Source: Citricoccus sp. SGAir0253 (GTDB lineage: Bacteria; Actinomycetota; Actinomycetes; Actinomycetales; Micrococcaceae). From it: 64,000 nucleotides of DNA. Position 1 is the first letter of the stretch; each line of letters opens with the position of its first letter. Under the pieces are notes generated by a model. The model saw nothing but the letters and a program-made list of their open reading frames with translations. It was not told the DNA's origin and made no database searches. Shown here piece by piece: positions 17,642 to 25,691 of this stretch. A program made the translations under genes and the position numbers. Where the stretch lies: NCBI RefSeq assembly GCF_005877055.1, contig NZ_CP039424.1, forward strand, positions 496,001 through 560,000, read 5' to 3'.

Positions 17642-18652
17642 TCAGAGGTCGAGGACGAGCTTGGGGCACCCGGCGGCCGCGCGGGAGACGCAGACCATCA
17701 TCGAGTCGCCGAACTGCTTCTCGTCCTCGCTGAGGATGGCGTCGCGGTGCTCCACCTCGCCGCTGACCACGCGGGTCTCGCAGGTGCCGCAGATCCCGCC
17801 GCGGCACGAGGACAGCACGCGCACGCCCTGTGCCTCCACGGCCTCGAGCACGGTCTGGTCCGGGGTGACGGTGACGGTGGTCCCGGTCTGGGTCAGCTCG
17901 ACCTCGAACGGCTCGCTGCTGGCCCCGGCGTCCAGGCTCGCGGCCACGAAGCGCTCAGTGTGCAGGACCCCGGGCGGCCAGCCCATGCAGTAGTCCTCGA
18001 TCACGCGCAGCAGCGGCTCCGGGCCGCACGCGTACACGAGCATCTTGGCCCGCGGCAGGGCGAGCAGGCCCTCCAGGTCGATCCGGCCCACCTCGTCCTC
18101 GGGGAACAGCAGGATCCGGTCCCCGTACCGCTCCACGAGCTCGTCCGCGAACGCCATGGACGCCCGCGAGCGCCCGCCGTAGGCCAGCCGCCACTCGCGG
18201 CCGGCGGCCTCGGCGGCCTCGATCATCGGCAGGATCGGGGTGATCCCGATGCCCCCGGCGATGAACAGGTACTTGCGCGAGTCCACGAACGGGAAGTTGT
18301 TGCGCGGCCCGTTGATCCGGATGACGTCGCCCTCGGCCAGGCCCTGGTGGACGTACCGCGAGCCGCCGCGGGAGTCCCGGGTGTGCAGCACGGAGACCTG
18401 CAGGCGGCTGCGGTCGGCCAGCGGGGAGCACAGGGAGTACTGGCGCACGTGGTCCGGCAGGACCAAGTCGATGTGGGCCCCGGGCTCCCAGCGGGCGAAC
18501 TCCGAGCCGTCCAGGGTGCGCAGCGTCAGGCGGCGGACGCCCTCGGCGACCTCCTCGAGGCGCTCGACCACGACCTCCTCGAGCTCGTGCCCGAAGCGGC
18601 CGGTGGACCCGGCCTCGGCGGCCAGGGCGGCGGTGTCAGGGATGGTCTGCAT
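17642..18652 (-). CDS. Phthalate-dioxygenase-reductase-type flavin/[2Fe-2S] reductase
   Basis: 336 residues. The flavin-binding RQYSL and GDVIRINGPRNNFPF come first, then the NAD(P) domain (FIAGGIGITPILPM, YACGPEPLL), then a C-terminal plant-type ferredoxin with CRGGICGTC and a fourth Cys in MVCVSRA. This order (FMN, NAD, 2Fe-2S) defines the VanB/PDR family. Here it most likely feeds electrons from NADH to the adjacent P450 in place of separate ferredoxin and reductase, a two-component layout. It lies ten bases after the SDR and 22 before the P450. GGAGG seven bases before the ATG. Confidence 0.88.
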   Translation of the reverse strand: MQTIPDTAALAAEAGSTGRFGHELEEVVVERLEEVAEGVRRLTLRTLDGSEFARWEPGAHIDLVLPDHVRQYSLCSPLADRSRLQVSVLHTRDSRGGSRYVHQGLAEGDVIRINGPRNNFPFVDSRKYLFIAGGIGITPILPMIEAAEAAGREWRLAYGGRSRASMAFADELVERYGDRILLFPEDEVGRIDLEGLLALPRAKMLVYACGPEPLLRVIEDYCMGWPPGVLHTERFVAASLDAGASSEPFEVELTQTGTTVTVTPDQTVLEAVEAQGVRVLSSCRGGICGTCETRVVSGEVEHRDAILSEDEKQFGDSMMVCVSRAAAGCPKLVLDL

Positions 18653-18662
18653 GGTGCCTCCT

Positions 18663-19451
18663 TCAGGCGGCCGCGGGGGCCATCGCGGTGACGGACCGGT
18701 GGGCCAACAGCCCACCGTCCACGCACAGGTCGGTGCCGTTGAGCCAGGCCGCCTGCGGGCTGAGCAGGAAGGCGATCGCCGCGGCGATGTCCTCCGGCTG
18801 GCCGGCGCGGCCGAGCAGGGAGACCGCGCCCTCGACCTTCTCCCGGCCGTGGTCCTTCTTGAAGTCCTCGAGGATGGGCGTCTGCACCGGCCCGGGGCTG
18901 ACCGAGTTGACCCGGACCCGGCCCAGGTTCTCGGACGCCTGCACCTGGGTCAGCCAGCGCACGCACTCCTTGGAGAAGCGGTACGAGTTCCCGGTGACCT
19001 CCGGGTCGTCGGCGACGGCGGCGATCGCCTCGGCGGCGTCGGCGGCCTGGACGAAGCGGGCCACCTCCTCCCGGCGCTCGGCCCAGCCGGCGGCGACGTT
19101 CGAGGCCAGGTTGACGACGGCGCCGCCGTCGGCGATCTTCGGCAGCAGCAGGCGGGTCAGGTCCCGGACGCCGAAGACGTTGACGGCCAGGACCGTCTGC
19201 CACGGCGCGGTGCCGGGCACCCCGGCGATGTTCAACAGGCCGTGGATCCCGGCGGGCACCTGGTCGGCGACGGCGGCCACGCCTTCGGGCGTGGAGAGGT
19301 CGCCCTGGACGAAGGTCCCGGCGAAGGCGTCGGGGATGTTGCGGTCCACGCCGACGACCGTGGCGCTGCCGCGCTGCAGCAGCGCCGCGGTGGCCGCGCC
19401 GATGCCCGAGGCGACGCCGGTGACGACGAGGGTCTGCCCATCGAGGTTCAT
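18663..19451 (-). CDS. Short-chain dehydrogenase (3-alpha-HSD/coniferyl-alcohol-DH-like)
   Basis: 262 residues. TGVASGIG nucleotide-binding motif, NIAG, catalytic Ser in NLASNVAAG and YRFSK (Tyr-x3-Lys). The short, deletion-bearing middle (no region between strand four and the active site, then a 30-residue insertion before YxxxK) resembles the hydroxysteroid / coniferyl-alcohol dehydrogenase branch. Probable role: oxidation of an aromatic alcohol or a cis-diol intermediate. First gene of the operon. The predicted -10 (CATAGT at 19554-19549) gives a leader of about 90 bases and lies 41.5 bp from the shared operator. Confidence 0.83.
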   Translation of the reverse strand: MNLDGQTLVVTGVASGIGAATAALLQRGSATVVGVDRNIPDAFAGTFVQGDLSTPEGVAAVADQVPAGIHGLLNIAGVPGTAPWQTVLAVNVFGVRDLTRLLLPKIADGGAVVNLASNVAAGWAERREEVARFVQAADAAEAIAAVADDPEVTGNSYRFSKECVRWLTQVQASENLGRVRVNSVSPGPVQTPILEDFKKDHGREKVEGAVSLLGRAGQPEDIAAAIAFLLSPQAAWLNGTDLCVDGGLLAHRSVTAMAPAAA

Positions 19452-19548
19452 GGGGATGTCCTTCCGGTGGTCCGCATCCGGTCCTGCGCGAGCCCCGGAG
19501 GGCCGGGATGCGTCAGGATGATGATGCCTGCTGACGGTGTTGCCTCTC

Positions 19549-19554
19549 ACTATG
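19549..19554 (-). promoter_or_regulatory. -10 of the SDR-reductase-P450 operon
   Basis: CATAGT on the minus strand. Its centre is 41.5 bp from the centre of the 19-bp palindrome, the same distance as at the MFS promoter. No -35 is present, as expected for an activator-dependent promoter. Confidence 0.45.
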
Positions 19555-19583
19555 TGGCGTCGAGCACAGGATCTTCAGCCCGG

Positions 19584-19602
19584 CTTTTCACTGGACGAGA
19601 AG
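19584..19602. promoter_or_regulatory. IclR-regulon operator, site 1
   Basis: CTTTTCACTGGACGAGAAG, between the divergent SDR operon and aldehyde dehydrogenase. Consensus of the three sites is CTTNTC-ACTGGAY-GARAAR. Confidence 0.75.
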
Positions 19603-19699
19603 ACGCGTGGGTCGGCCTCCGCCCGCGGCCCAAGCTTGGAGTGGGAACCCGCGCCCGCCCGCCGGTGGGCGCCTCATCCGTCGAGCCCGAGGAGTACGC

Positions 19700-21076
19700 G
19701 TGACCGCCACGTATGAAGTCATAGACCCGGCCACCCTGGAGCCGGTGGGAGACGTGCCCCTGCACCAGCCCGAGGACGTCGAGCGCGCCATCACCGCCGC
19801 CCAGGGGGCCGGGCGGGCGTGGGCCGCGGACCGCGAGGCGCGCCGGGCGGCCCTGCGGTCCGCCGCCGACGCCGTGGACGCGGAGGCCGGGGACCTCGGG
19901 CGCATCCTGTCCCTCGAGCAGGGCAAGGTGCTGGCCGAGGCCGTGCAGGAGTTCCGCGTGGCCGCGGGGCTGCTGCGCCACTACGCGGACCTCGACTGGG
20001 CCCAGTCCGAGACGCTGCCCCCGCGCGACGGTCGGCAGGTCCAGGTCCAGTACGCCCCCGTGGGACTCGTCGGGGCCATCACCCCGTGGAACTTCCCCAT
20101 CTCCCTACTGGCCGTGAAGCTGGCCCCCGCCCTCGTGGCGGGCTGCACCGTGGTCGCCAAGCCCTCGCCGTCCACCCCGATGTCCACCCGGGCCCTGGCC
20201 GAGGTGCTCAACCGCTTCCTCCCGGAGGGCGTGCTGCAGGTCGTCACGGGCCGCGGCGTGCTGTCCCGTGCGCTGTCCGAGATGCCCGGCGTCCGGAAGA
20301 TCTCCTTCACCGGATCCACCGAGATCGGCGCGGCGATCATGGCCCAGGCCGCGCCCACCGTGAAGAAGGTGACCCTCGAGCTCGGCGGCAACGACCCGGC
20401 GATCGTCCTGCCGGACGCCGACCTCGAGGTCACCGCGCAGCGGATCGTGGCCTCCGCCTTCCGCAACGCCGGCCAGGTCTGCATGGCCGTCAAGCGGGTG
20501 TACGCGCCCCGGGAACTGGGCGGCGCGCTGACGGAGGCGCTCGTGGCCGCGGCCGCGGCCCTGCGCGTGGGCCACGGCGTGGCCGAGGGCACCACGATGG
20601 GCCCCATGCACACCAGCGGGCAGCAGCAGCTGGTGAAGGACTACGTGGCCCAGGCGGTCGCGCAGGGCGGGCGCATCGCCCACGGCGGTGAGCACGGCAC
20701 GTCCCTGCCGGGATACTTCCTCGAGCCGACGATCGTGGCCGACGCCCCGGCCGGCTCGGAGCTCGTTTCCTGTGAGCAGTTCGGTGCCGCCCTGCCCGTG
20801 GTCGCCTACGACGACCTGGACGCCACGATCGAGGCCCTCAATGCCCAGGAGTTCGGCCTGGGCGCCTCCGTCTGGTCCCCGGACCTGCACCGCGCCCACG
20901 AGGTCGCCTCCCGGCTGGAGGTCGGCACCGCGTGGATCAACCAGCACACCGTCGTGGAGCTGGACGCGCCCTTCGGCGGCTGGAAGGGCTCGGGCCTGGG
21001 CCGCGAGCGCGGGCGCTGGGGCCTCGAGGAGTACCTCGAGCCGCGCACCGTCAACGCCCGGGCGCACACGGACTGA
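19700..21076 (+). CDS. Aldehyde dehydrogenase of the P450 cluster
   Basis: 458 residues. TPWNFPIS carries the transition-state Asn, ISFTGSTEIG the NAD-binding turn, LELGGND the general-base Glu, NAGQVCMAVKR the nucleophilic Cys, and WINQHTV/PFGGWKGSG the C-terminal signature. Closest in style to the salicylaldehyde/benzaldehyde-type and LuxC-like NAD ALDHs. It would turn an aromatic aldehyde (or formaldehyde-level product of demethylation) into the acid. GAGGAG six bases before GTG 19700 fixes the start; an upstream in-frame ATG at 19607 overlaps the operator region. It is divergent from the SDR operon across site 1 and ends at a 14-bp hairpin. Confidence 0.88.
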   Translation: MTATYEVIDPATLEPVGDVPLHQPEDVERAITAAQGAGRAWAADREARRAALRSAADAVDAEAGDLGRILSLEQGKVLAEAVQEFRVAAGLLRHYADLDWAQSETLPPRDGRQVQVQYAPVGLVGAITPWNFPISLLAVKLAPALVAGCTVVAKPSPSTPMSTRALAEVLNRFLPEGVLQVVTGRGVLSRALSEMPGVRKISFTGSTEIGAAIMAQAAPTVKKVTLELGGNDPAIVLPDADLEVTAQRIVASAFRNAGQVCMAVKRVYAPRELGGALTEALVAAAAALRVGHGVAEGTTMGPMHTSGQQQLVKDYVAQAVAQGGRIAHGGEHGTSLPGYFLEPTIVADAPAGSELVSCEQFGAALPVVAYDDLDATIEALNAQEFGLGASVWSPDLHRAHEVASRLEVGTAWINQHTVVELDAPFGGWKGSGLGRERGRWGLEEYLEPRTVNARAHTD

Positions 21077-21111
21077 GCCACGGCGCCCCGCCCTCGCGGA
21101 GGGCAGGCCGA

Positions 21112-21143
21112 GCGGGCCCCGCACCGGACGGTGCGGGGCCCGC
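21112..21143 (+). terminator. Terminator hairpin of the aldehyde dehydrogenase
   Basis: Perfect 14-bp stem (21112-21125 with 21130-21143), loop GGAC, 36 bases after the stop. Confidence 0.75.
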
Positions 21144-21205
21144 GTGCGTCCGGGCGGCCGGGACACCCGCCCGCTCGCCGCGGGGCCGGGGCACCGCCCG
21201 CGCGC

Positions 21206-21240
21206 AGGACGCCCGGTGGGAGGTTCCCACCGGGCGTCCT
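21206..21240. terminator. Terminator hairpin of the MFS transporter
   Basis: Perfect 16-bp stem (21206-21221 with 21225-21240) and GGT loop. Back to back with the preceding hairpin, so each convergent gene has its own. Confidence 0.78.
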
Positions 21241-21280
21241 GGATGGTGCGCCGCCCTCGGCGGCACGGTCGGCGGACGGC

Positions 21281-22660
21281 TCAGGCCTCGATGCCCAGCC
21301 TGCGCCGCTGGCGCTGCTGGTTGACGAACACGAGGGCCAGCACGCCGAACACCGTCAGCAGCACGGCGGTGACCTGGAAGGCCACCTGGTAGCCGGCGGC
21401 CGGCGTCACGGCCTGGCCGATGAGGAAGCCCCCCACGGCCGGGGCGAAGACGCCACCGGCCGTCAGGACGGCGTTGGCGACGTTCAGGTGCGCCCCGCGC
21501 TGGGAGATCGTCGTCAGCTCACCGACGATCAGGTAGGTGATGGCGAACAGCGCCGGGGCGGTGCCGAAGCCGAGGCTCATCAGGACCAGGGCCAGCACGG
21601 GGGAGGCGACGAGCGTGGAGGCCAGCAGGGACAGCCCGGCCAGGGTGCCCGCCAGGCCGAGGGTCCAGCCGCGCGAGCGCCGGCTCGGCACGCCGCGCTG
21701 GTCCAGGCGCTGGATCATGGCGTTCAGTCCGATCGTCGCCACCACGCCCCACAGGGCGGGCAGGGCGATGAGCGAGCCGGCCTGCTGGCCGGAGAAGCCC
21801 ATGACGTTCTGGAAGTAGGCCGGGCCCCAGGACATGGCCAGGGTGAAGGTCCAGTAGCCGAAGAAGGACGCCAGCACCGCGAAGATCCAGGTCGGGTTCG
21901 CGATGGTGCGGAAGAACGGCACCTTCTCCTCGCTGACGCGCGTCGCGCCGGGATCCATGGCCGCCACCGGGGTGCCCTCGATCTCCCGCTCCACGGCCAG
22001 GGACGTGTAGGGGCCCTCCTTGCCCAGCCACATCCAGACGGCGCACCACACCACGCCGACGACGGCCAGGGCCACGAACGCGGTCCGCCAGCCGTGCTGG
22101 GTGATGACCCAGGCGAGGACCGGGGCGAAGGCCACGATGCCCAGCGTCACCCCGGAGGAGGCGACCGCGGCCGGCGTCGCGCCCTTCTTGGAGGGGAACC
22201 ACTTGTAGATCGCGTGCATCAGGACCGGGGCCAGCGGGCCCTCGCCCGCGCCGAGGGCCAGGCGGCTGACCCACAGGGCGGGCAGGGTGGCGAAGACGAC
22301 CACGGGCATCACGGACAGGGACCAGATCAGGCACATCACGAACAGCAGCGTCTTGGCCCGGATCTTGTTGGCCAGCGGGGCGGCCACGAGCTGCGCGAGC
22401 CCGAAGGTCAGGAACATGGCGCTGGAGACCAGCCCGAACTGCTCGGGGGTGATGCCCAGTTCCTTCATCAGCGGCACGGCCGCGATGCCGAGCACCGCCT
22501 TGTCCGCCCAGCTCAGCATCATGAGGAACAGCAGCAGGCCCGTCAGCATCCACGCGTACCGCGTGCGCCGGCGCGCGGACCAGTGGCGCGGGTCGCCGGT
22601 GTCGACGGGCGTGGGGCTCGGCATGGTGGTCTGCGCCTGTTGGGGTGGGGCCAGGGTCAT
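21281..22660 (-). CDS. MFS transporter, aromatic-acid/anion symporter type
   Basis: 459 residues, twelve hydrophobic segments. LSWADKAVLGIAAVPLMKELG in helix one and the conserved GEGPLAPVLMHAIYKWFPSKKG loop are typical of the anion:cation symporter (ACS)/phthalate-aromatic acid MFS branch. Likely imports the aromatic acid handled by the cluster. GAGGAGA five bases before the ATG. The predicted -10 (TAGATT, 22719-22714) is 41.5 bp from operator site 2, the same geometry as at the SDR promoter. Confidence 0.85.
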   Translation of the reverse strand: MTLAPPQQAQTTMPSPTPVDTGDPRHWSARRRTRYAWMLTGLLLFLMMLSWADKAVLGIAAVPLMKELGITPEQFGLVSSAMFLTFGLAQLVAAPLANKIRAKTLLFVMCLIWSLSVMPVVVFATLPALWVSRLALGAGEGPLAPVLMHAIYKWFPSKKGATPAAVASSGVTLGIVAFAPVLAWVITQHGWRTAFVALAVVGVVWCAVWMWLGKEGPYTSLAVEREIEGTPVAAMDPGATRVSEEKVPFFRTIANPTWIFAVLASFFGYWTFTLAMSWGPAYFQNVMGFSGQQAGSLIALPALWGVVATIGLNAMIQRLDQRGVPSRRSRGWTLGLAGTLAGLSLLASTLVASPVLALVLMSLGFGTAPALFAITYLIVGELTTISQRGAHLNVANAVLTAGGVFAPAVGGFLIGQAVTPAAGYQVAFQVTAVLLTVFGVLALVFVNQQRQRRRLGIEA

Positions 22661-22713
22661 CTGATTCTCCTCTGGGGGGACCGTGGGGGTCGGCGGGGGA
22701 ATGTCTGGAGGCG

Positions 22714-22719
22714 AATCTA
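22714..22719 (-). promoter_or_regulatory. -10 of the MFS transporter gene
   Basis: TAGATT on the minus strand, 41.5 bp centre to centre from the 19-bp palindrome at 22749-22767. Start site near 22707. Confidence 0.5.
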
Positions 22720-22748
22720 GGAGCGTGTGAACTGGCGCACATAGGTGG

Positions 22749-22767
22749 CTTTTCGTCCAGTGAGAAG
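22749..22767. promoter_or_regulatory. IclR-regulon operator, site 2
   Basis: Minus strand reads CTTCTCACTGGACGAAAAG. Flanking AGGTGGC/GCCACCT extends the dyad. Serves the divergent MFS and metallo-hydrolase genes. A weak CACAGT hexamer lies at the same 41.5-bp distance on the plus side (22797-22802). Confidence 0.75.
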
Positions 22768-22836
22768 GCCACCTGAGGCGGCGGCAGATGGTCGGGCACA
22801 GTGTGGGGGAACCACTGACCCACGGAAGGCCCCCAC

Positions 22837-23850
22837 ATGGACCACCGCACCACCACCGAGCAGCACGCCGAGGACCGGGCCTCGGGCCGCGCCGGGCTGA
22901 AGGTCGTCACCCTGGGCACGGCGGCCGGACCCGCCATCCGCTCGGAGTGCGCCGGCATCGCCACGGCGATCGTCGTCGACGGGGCGTACTACCTGGTGGA
23001 CTTCGGCTTGGGCGTCACCCGGGCGGCCCACGAGGCGGGCCTGCGCGGCCAGGACCTCCGCGCGTGCTTCGTGACCCACCTGCACTCGGACCACGTGGCC
23101 GAGCTGCCCGCGTACCTGCTGTGGAACTGGGGCCTGCCCGTGCAGGGCTTCACCGAGCCCGTGCCGATCATCGGGCCCGGCTCCGCGGACCCGGCGGCGG
23201 GCGCCGTGGGGCTGGCGGGCCTGGTGGACCACGTCCTGCGCGGGTACTCCTACGACATCGACGTGCGCATCGTCGACGAGGGCCGCCCCCCGCTGTACGA
23301 CCTCGTCACGGTGGAGGAGATCGCCCTGCCGGAGGCCGCCGCGGGCGCCTCGGGGGAGTCCACCCCCGCCATGGACCCGTTCGTGGTGTACGCTGACGAG
23401 CGGGTGCGGGTCAGCGCGATCCTGGTGGAGCACCCGCCGATCTTCCCCGCGTTCGCCTTCCGCTTCGACACCGCCCACGGCTCCGTGGTGGTCTCCGGGG
23501 ACACCACCGAGTGCCAGAACATGGTGCGGATCGCCGCCGGCACCGACCTGCTCGTGCACGAGAGCGTCTACCTGGACTTCTACCGCGCCCGGGACTTCGG
23601 CCCGGAGTTCCTCAACCACCAGCTGATCTCCCACACCACCCCGGAGGGGGTCGGCCGGGTGGCCACCCGGGCCGGGGCCGGGCGCGTGGTGCTCTCGCAC
23701 CTGGCCGGCGTCGCGACGGACGAGCAGTGGGCCGCGGGCGTGGCGGCCGAGTACGACGGGCCCGTCAACGTCGCCCGGCCGGGGACCGTCTTCGAGGTCA
23801 CCGGGACCCGGGCGGGAACGGGAGCGGCCGTCGTCGGGACGCCGGCCTGA
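22837..23850 (+). CDS. Metallo-beta-lactamase-fold hydrolase (RNase Z / arylsulfatase-like)
   Basis: 337 residues. THLHSDHVAELP (about residue 86) is the di-zinc signature. VVSGDTTEC supplies the bridging aspartate, VHESVY and VVLSHLAG the remaining ligands. The overall pattern (LGTAAGPA..., HTTPEGVGRVA) is that of the RNase Z/AtsA-like branch used in small-molecule catabolism, not antibiotic resistance. Expected to open an ester, lactone or thioester made by the cluster, but the substrate is unknown. GGAAGG seven bases before the ATG. Confidence 0.85.
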   Translation: MDHRTTTEQHAEDRASGRAGLKVVTLGTAAGPAIRSECAGIATAIVVDGAYYLVDFGLGVTRAAHEAGLRGQDLRACFVTHLHSDHVAELPAYLLWNWGLPVQGFTEPVPIIGPGSADPAAGAVGLAGLVDHVLRGYSYDIDVRIVDEGRPPLYDLVTVEEIALPEAAAGASGESTPAMDPFVVYADERVRVSAILVEHPPIFPAFAFRFDTAHGSVVVSGDTTECQNMVRIAAGTDLLVHESVYLDFYRARDFGPEFLNHQLISHTTPEGVGRVATRAGAGRVVLSHLAGVATDEQWAAGVAAEYDGPVNVARPGTVFEVTGTRAGTGAAVVGTPA

Positions 23851-23942
23851 GGTGACGAGCCCGGCCCGGCCGCTGCGGCCCGGACGGGGGAGGGCCGCCG
23901 TCGGGGCGACCGCCCGGGCCGCGCCGGCCGCGTCCGCCGCCC

Positions 23943-24701
23943 CTAGCCGGCGCGCGTCAGGGACCGGGAGATCGCGGCCGAGGCGACCTGCAGGGCCGGC
24001 ACGATCCGCTGGAAGTCCGTGATCCGCGCCAGGCTGACGATGCCCAGCGCCGCGATGACCTCGCCCTCCGCGCCGCGGATGGGGACGGCCAGGCCGTAGG
24101 CGCCGGAGGAGTGCTCGCCCTCCGTGGTGGCGTAGCCGCGCTCGCGCACCAGCTCCAGTTCCGCCTCGAGCCGCGGGCGGTCGGCGATGCTGTACCGGGT
24201 CTCCGGGGTCAGTCGCGCGGCGGCCGCCTCCACCAGCTCCGCGGGGCCGTGGGCCAGGAGGACCTTCCCGGCGGCGCTGGTGTGCAGGGGCAGCCGGTCC
24301 CCGGGGCGGGCGATCGGCGAGCCCACGCGCGTGCCCGCGATCCGGTCCAGCAGCAGCGCCTCCGTGCCGTCCAGGACGAAGAGGTTGACGATCTGGCGGG
24401 TGGCGAAGAGGACGTCCTGCATGTAGGGCGCGGCCGTCTGGCGCAGGCCGCGCTCGAGCGGGGCGAGCAGGCCCAGCTGGGCGAGGCGGGGGCCGATCGT
24501 GTAGGTGCCGTCCTCGCCGCGGGCGACGGCCCCCCACTCGGCGAGGTCACGCAGCAGGCGGTAGCAGGTGGGCACGGGCATCCCGGCGCGGCGGGCGATC
24601 TGGGACAGGTTCTGCCGGACGTGCTGGGTGTCGAAGGTCCCCAGGAGGTCGAGGGCCCGCGACGTCACCGACCGTCCCGGTGCGTGCGCGTTGCCGGCCA
24701 C
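23943..24701 (-). CDS. IclR-family regulator of the P450 cluster
   Basis: 252 residues. N-terminal winged helix (13-75) with NLSQIARRAGMPVPTCYRLLRDL, then the IclR effector domain (80-250) with LHTSAAGKVLLAH and the C-terminal LGIVSLA. IclR proteins of this kind (PcaU/PobR group) bind aromatic acids and often activate catabolic promoters while repressing themselves. The GTG start at 24701 lies nine bases downstream of operator site 3, which sits between its predicted -10 (TAGACT, 24743-24738) and the start codon, consistent with autorepression. Confidence 0.9.
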   Translation of the reverse strand: MAGNAHAPGRSVTSRALDLLGTFDTQHVRQNLSQIARRAGMPVPTCYRLLRDLAEWGAVARGEDGTYTIGPRLAQLGLLAPLERGLRQTAAPYMQDVLFATRQIVNLFVLDGTEALLLDRIAGTRVGSPIARPGDRLPLHTSAAGKVLLAHGPAELVEAAAARLTPETRYSIADRPRLEAELELVRERGYATTEGEHSSGAYGLAVPIRGAEGEVIAALGIVSLARITDFQRIVPALQVASAAISRSLTRAG

Positions 24702-24709
24702 GGAACCGC

Positions 24710-24728
24710 CTTGTCACTGGATGAAAAA
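24710..24728. promoter_or_regulatory. IclR-regulon operator, site 3
   Basis: CTTGTCACTGGATGAAAAA, between the IclR gene and the divergent BASS transporter. More divergent than sites 1 and 2, and placed downstream of the IclR -10 box. Confidence 0.7.
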
Positions 24729-24759
24729 TACGCGACCAGTCTACGACCCGGAGACCAGA

Positions 24760-25638
24760 ATGACCCCCATGGACCTCCAGGCGATCACCGACTCCGTGGG
24801 CGCCGTGGCCGTCCCCCTGTTCGCCGTGGCCAGCATGGCCGCCGTCGGGCTCGGGCAGACCGTGCAGGAGTTCCTCGCCCCGCTGCGCAGTGCCAGGCTG
24901 CTGCTCTCCGGCGCCGTGGCCAACTTCCTGGTGGCCCCGGCCGTGGCCCTGGCCCTGACGGCCCTGCTGCCGATTCCCGCGGACGCGCGCACCGGGCTGA
25001 TGGTGCTGGCCTGCGCCGCCGGGGCGCCCTTCGCCCTCAAGCTCACCGGCCTGGCCCGCGGCCACATGCCCTCCGCCTCGGCCCTGCTGGCCGTGCTGCT
25101 CGTGGCCACCACGCTGTTCATGCCCGTGGTCCTGCCCCTGCTGCTGCCCGGGGCGGAGGTCTCGGCCGCCAGCATCGCCGCCGTCCTGGTGCCCACCATG
25201 CTGCTGCCCCTCGGCGCGGCCATCGCCGTGCGGCAGTTCCGGCCCGGCCTGGCCGCCCGGCTGCAGGGACCCGTGCGGCGATTGAGCCTCTGGTCCATGC
25301 TCGTGATGCTCGCCAACCAGTTCCTCGCCGACCACCGGGAACTCGCGGGGCTGCTCGGCACCGGCACGGTGCTGGCGATCGTCCTGTTCACCCTGGCCAA
25401 CCTCGGGGCCGGGTGGGCGCTCGGGGCGATGACGCCCGGCAGTGGGTCCCTCGTCGGGATCTCCGCCTCGCAGCGGAACATGGGCGTGGCCACGCTCGTG
25501 GCGGTGGCGAACTTCGGGGACTCCTCCGTGGTGGTCACCGTCGTGCTGGCCGGCTTCCTCGCGCTCGTGCTGCTGCTGCCGCTGACCTGGCTCGCCGGGC
25601 GCAGGTGGGGCGGCCGCGCCGCCGTGCCCGCGGGCTGA
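24760..25638 (+). CDS. Bile-acid:sodium-symporter-family (BASS) transporter
   Basis: 292 residues with about nine or ten hydrophobic segments and the inverted-repeat layout of BASS proteins. The unwound-helix motifs read CAAGAPFALKLTGLARGH and SASQRNMGVATLVA, matching the family's two crossing helices. Probably sodium-coupled movement of an organic anion. It shares operator site 3 with the IclR gene, so it is likely a second carrier of the aromatic-acid regulon. GGAG six bases before ATG 24760 sets the start. Confidence 0.78.
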   Translation: MTPMDLQAITDSVGAVAVPLFAVASMAAVGLGQTVQEFLAPLRSARLLLSGAVANFLVAPAVALALTALLPIPADARTGLMVLACAAGAPFALKLTGLARGHMPSASALLAVLLVATTLFMPVVLPLLLPGAEVSAASIAAVLVPTMLLPLGAAIAVRQFRPGLAARLQGPVRRLSLWSMLVMLANQFLADHRELAGLLGTGTVLAIVLFTLANLGAGWALGAMTPGSGSLVGISASQRNMGVATLVAVANFGDSSVVVTVVLAGFLALVLLLPLTWLAGRRWGGRAAVPAG

Positions 25639-25691
25639 GCGGGTGGTGGCGCTGCCGGACCGAGGTGGTGTCCCGGGAGGCCCGGAACCGG

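Noticed and set aside
19607-19699. Earlier start (ATG 19607) for the aldehyde dehydrogenase
   Set aside because: It would place the predicted promoter inside the coding region and adds a low-complexity tail; GAGGAG before GTG 19700 is clear.
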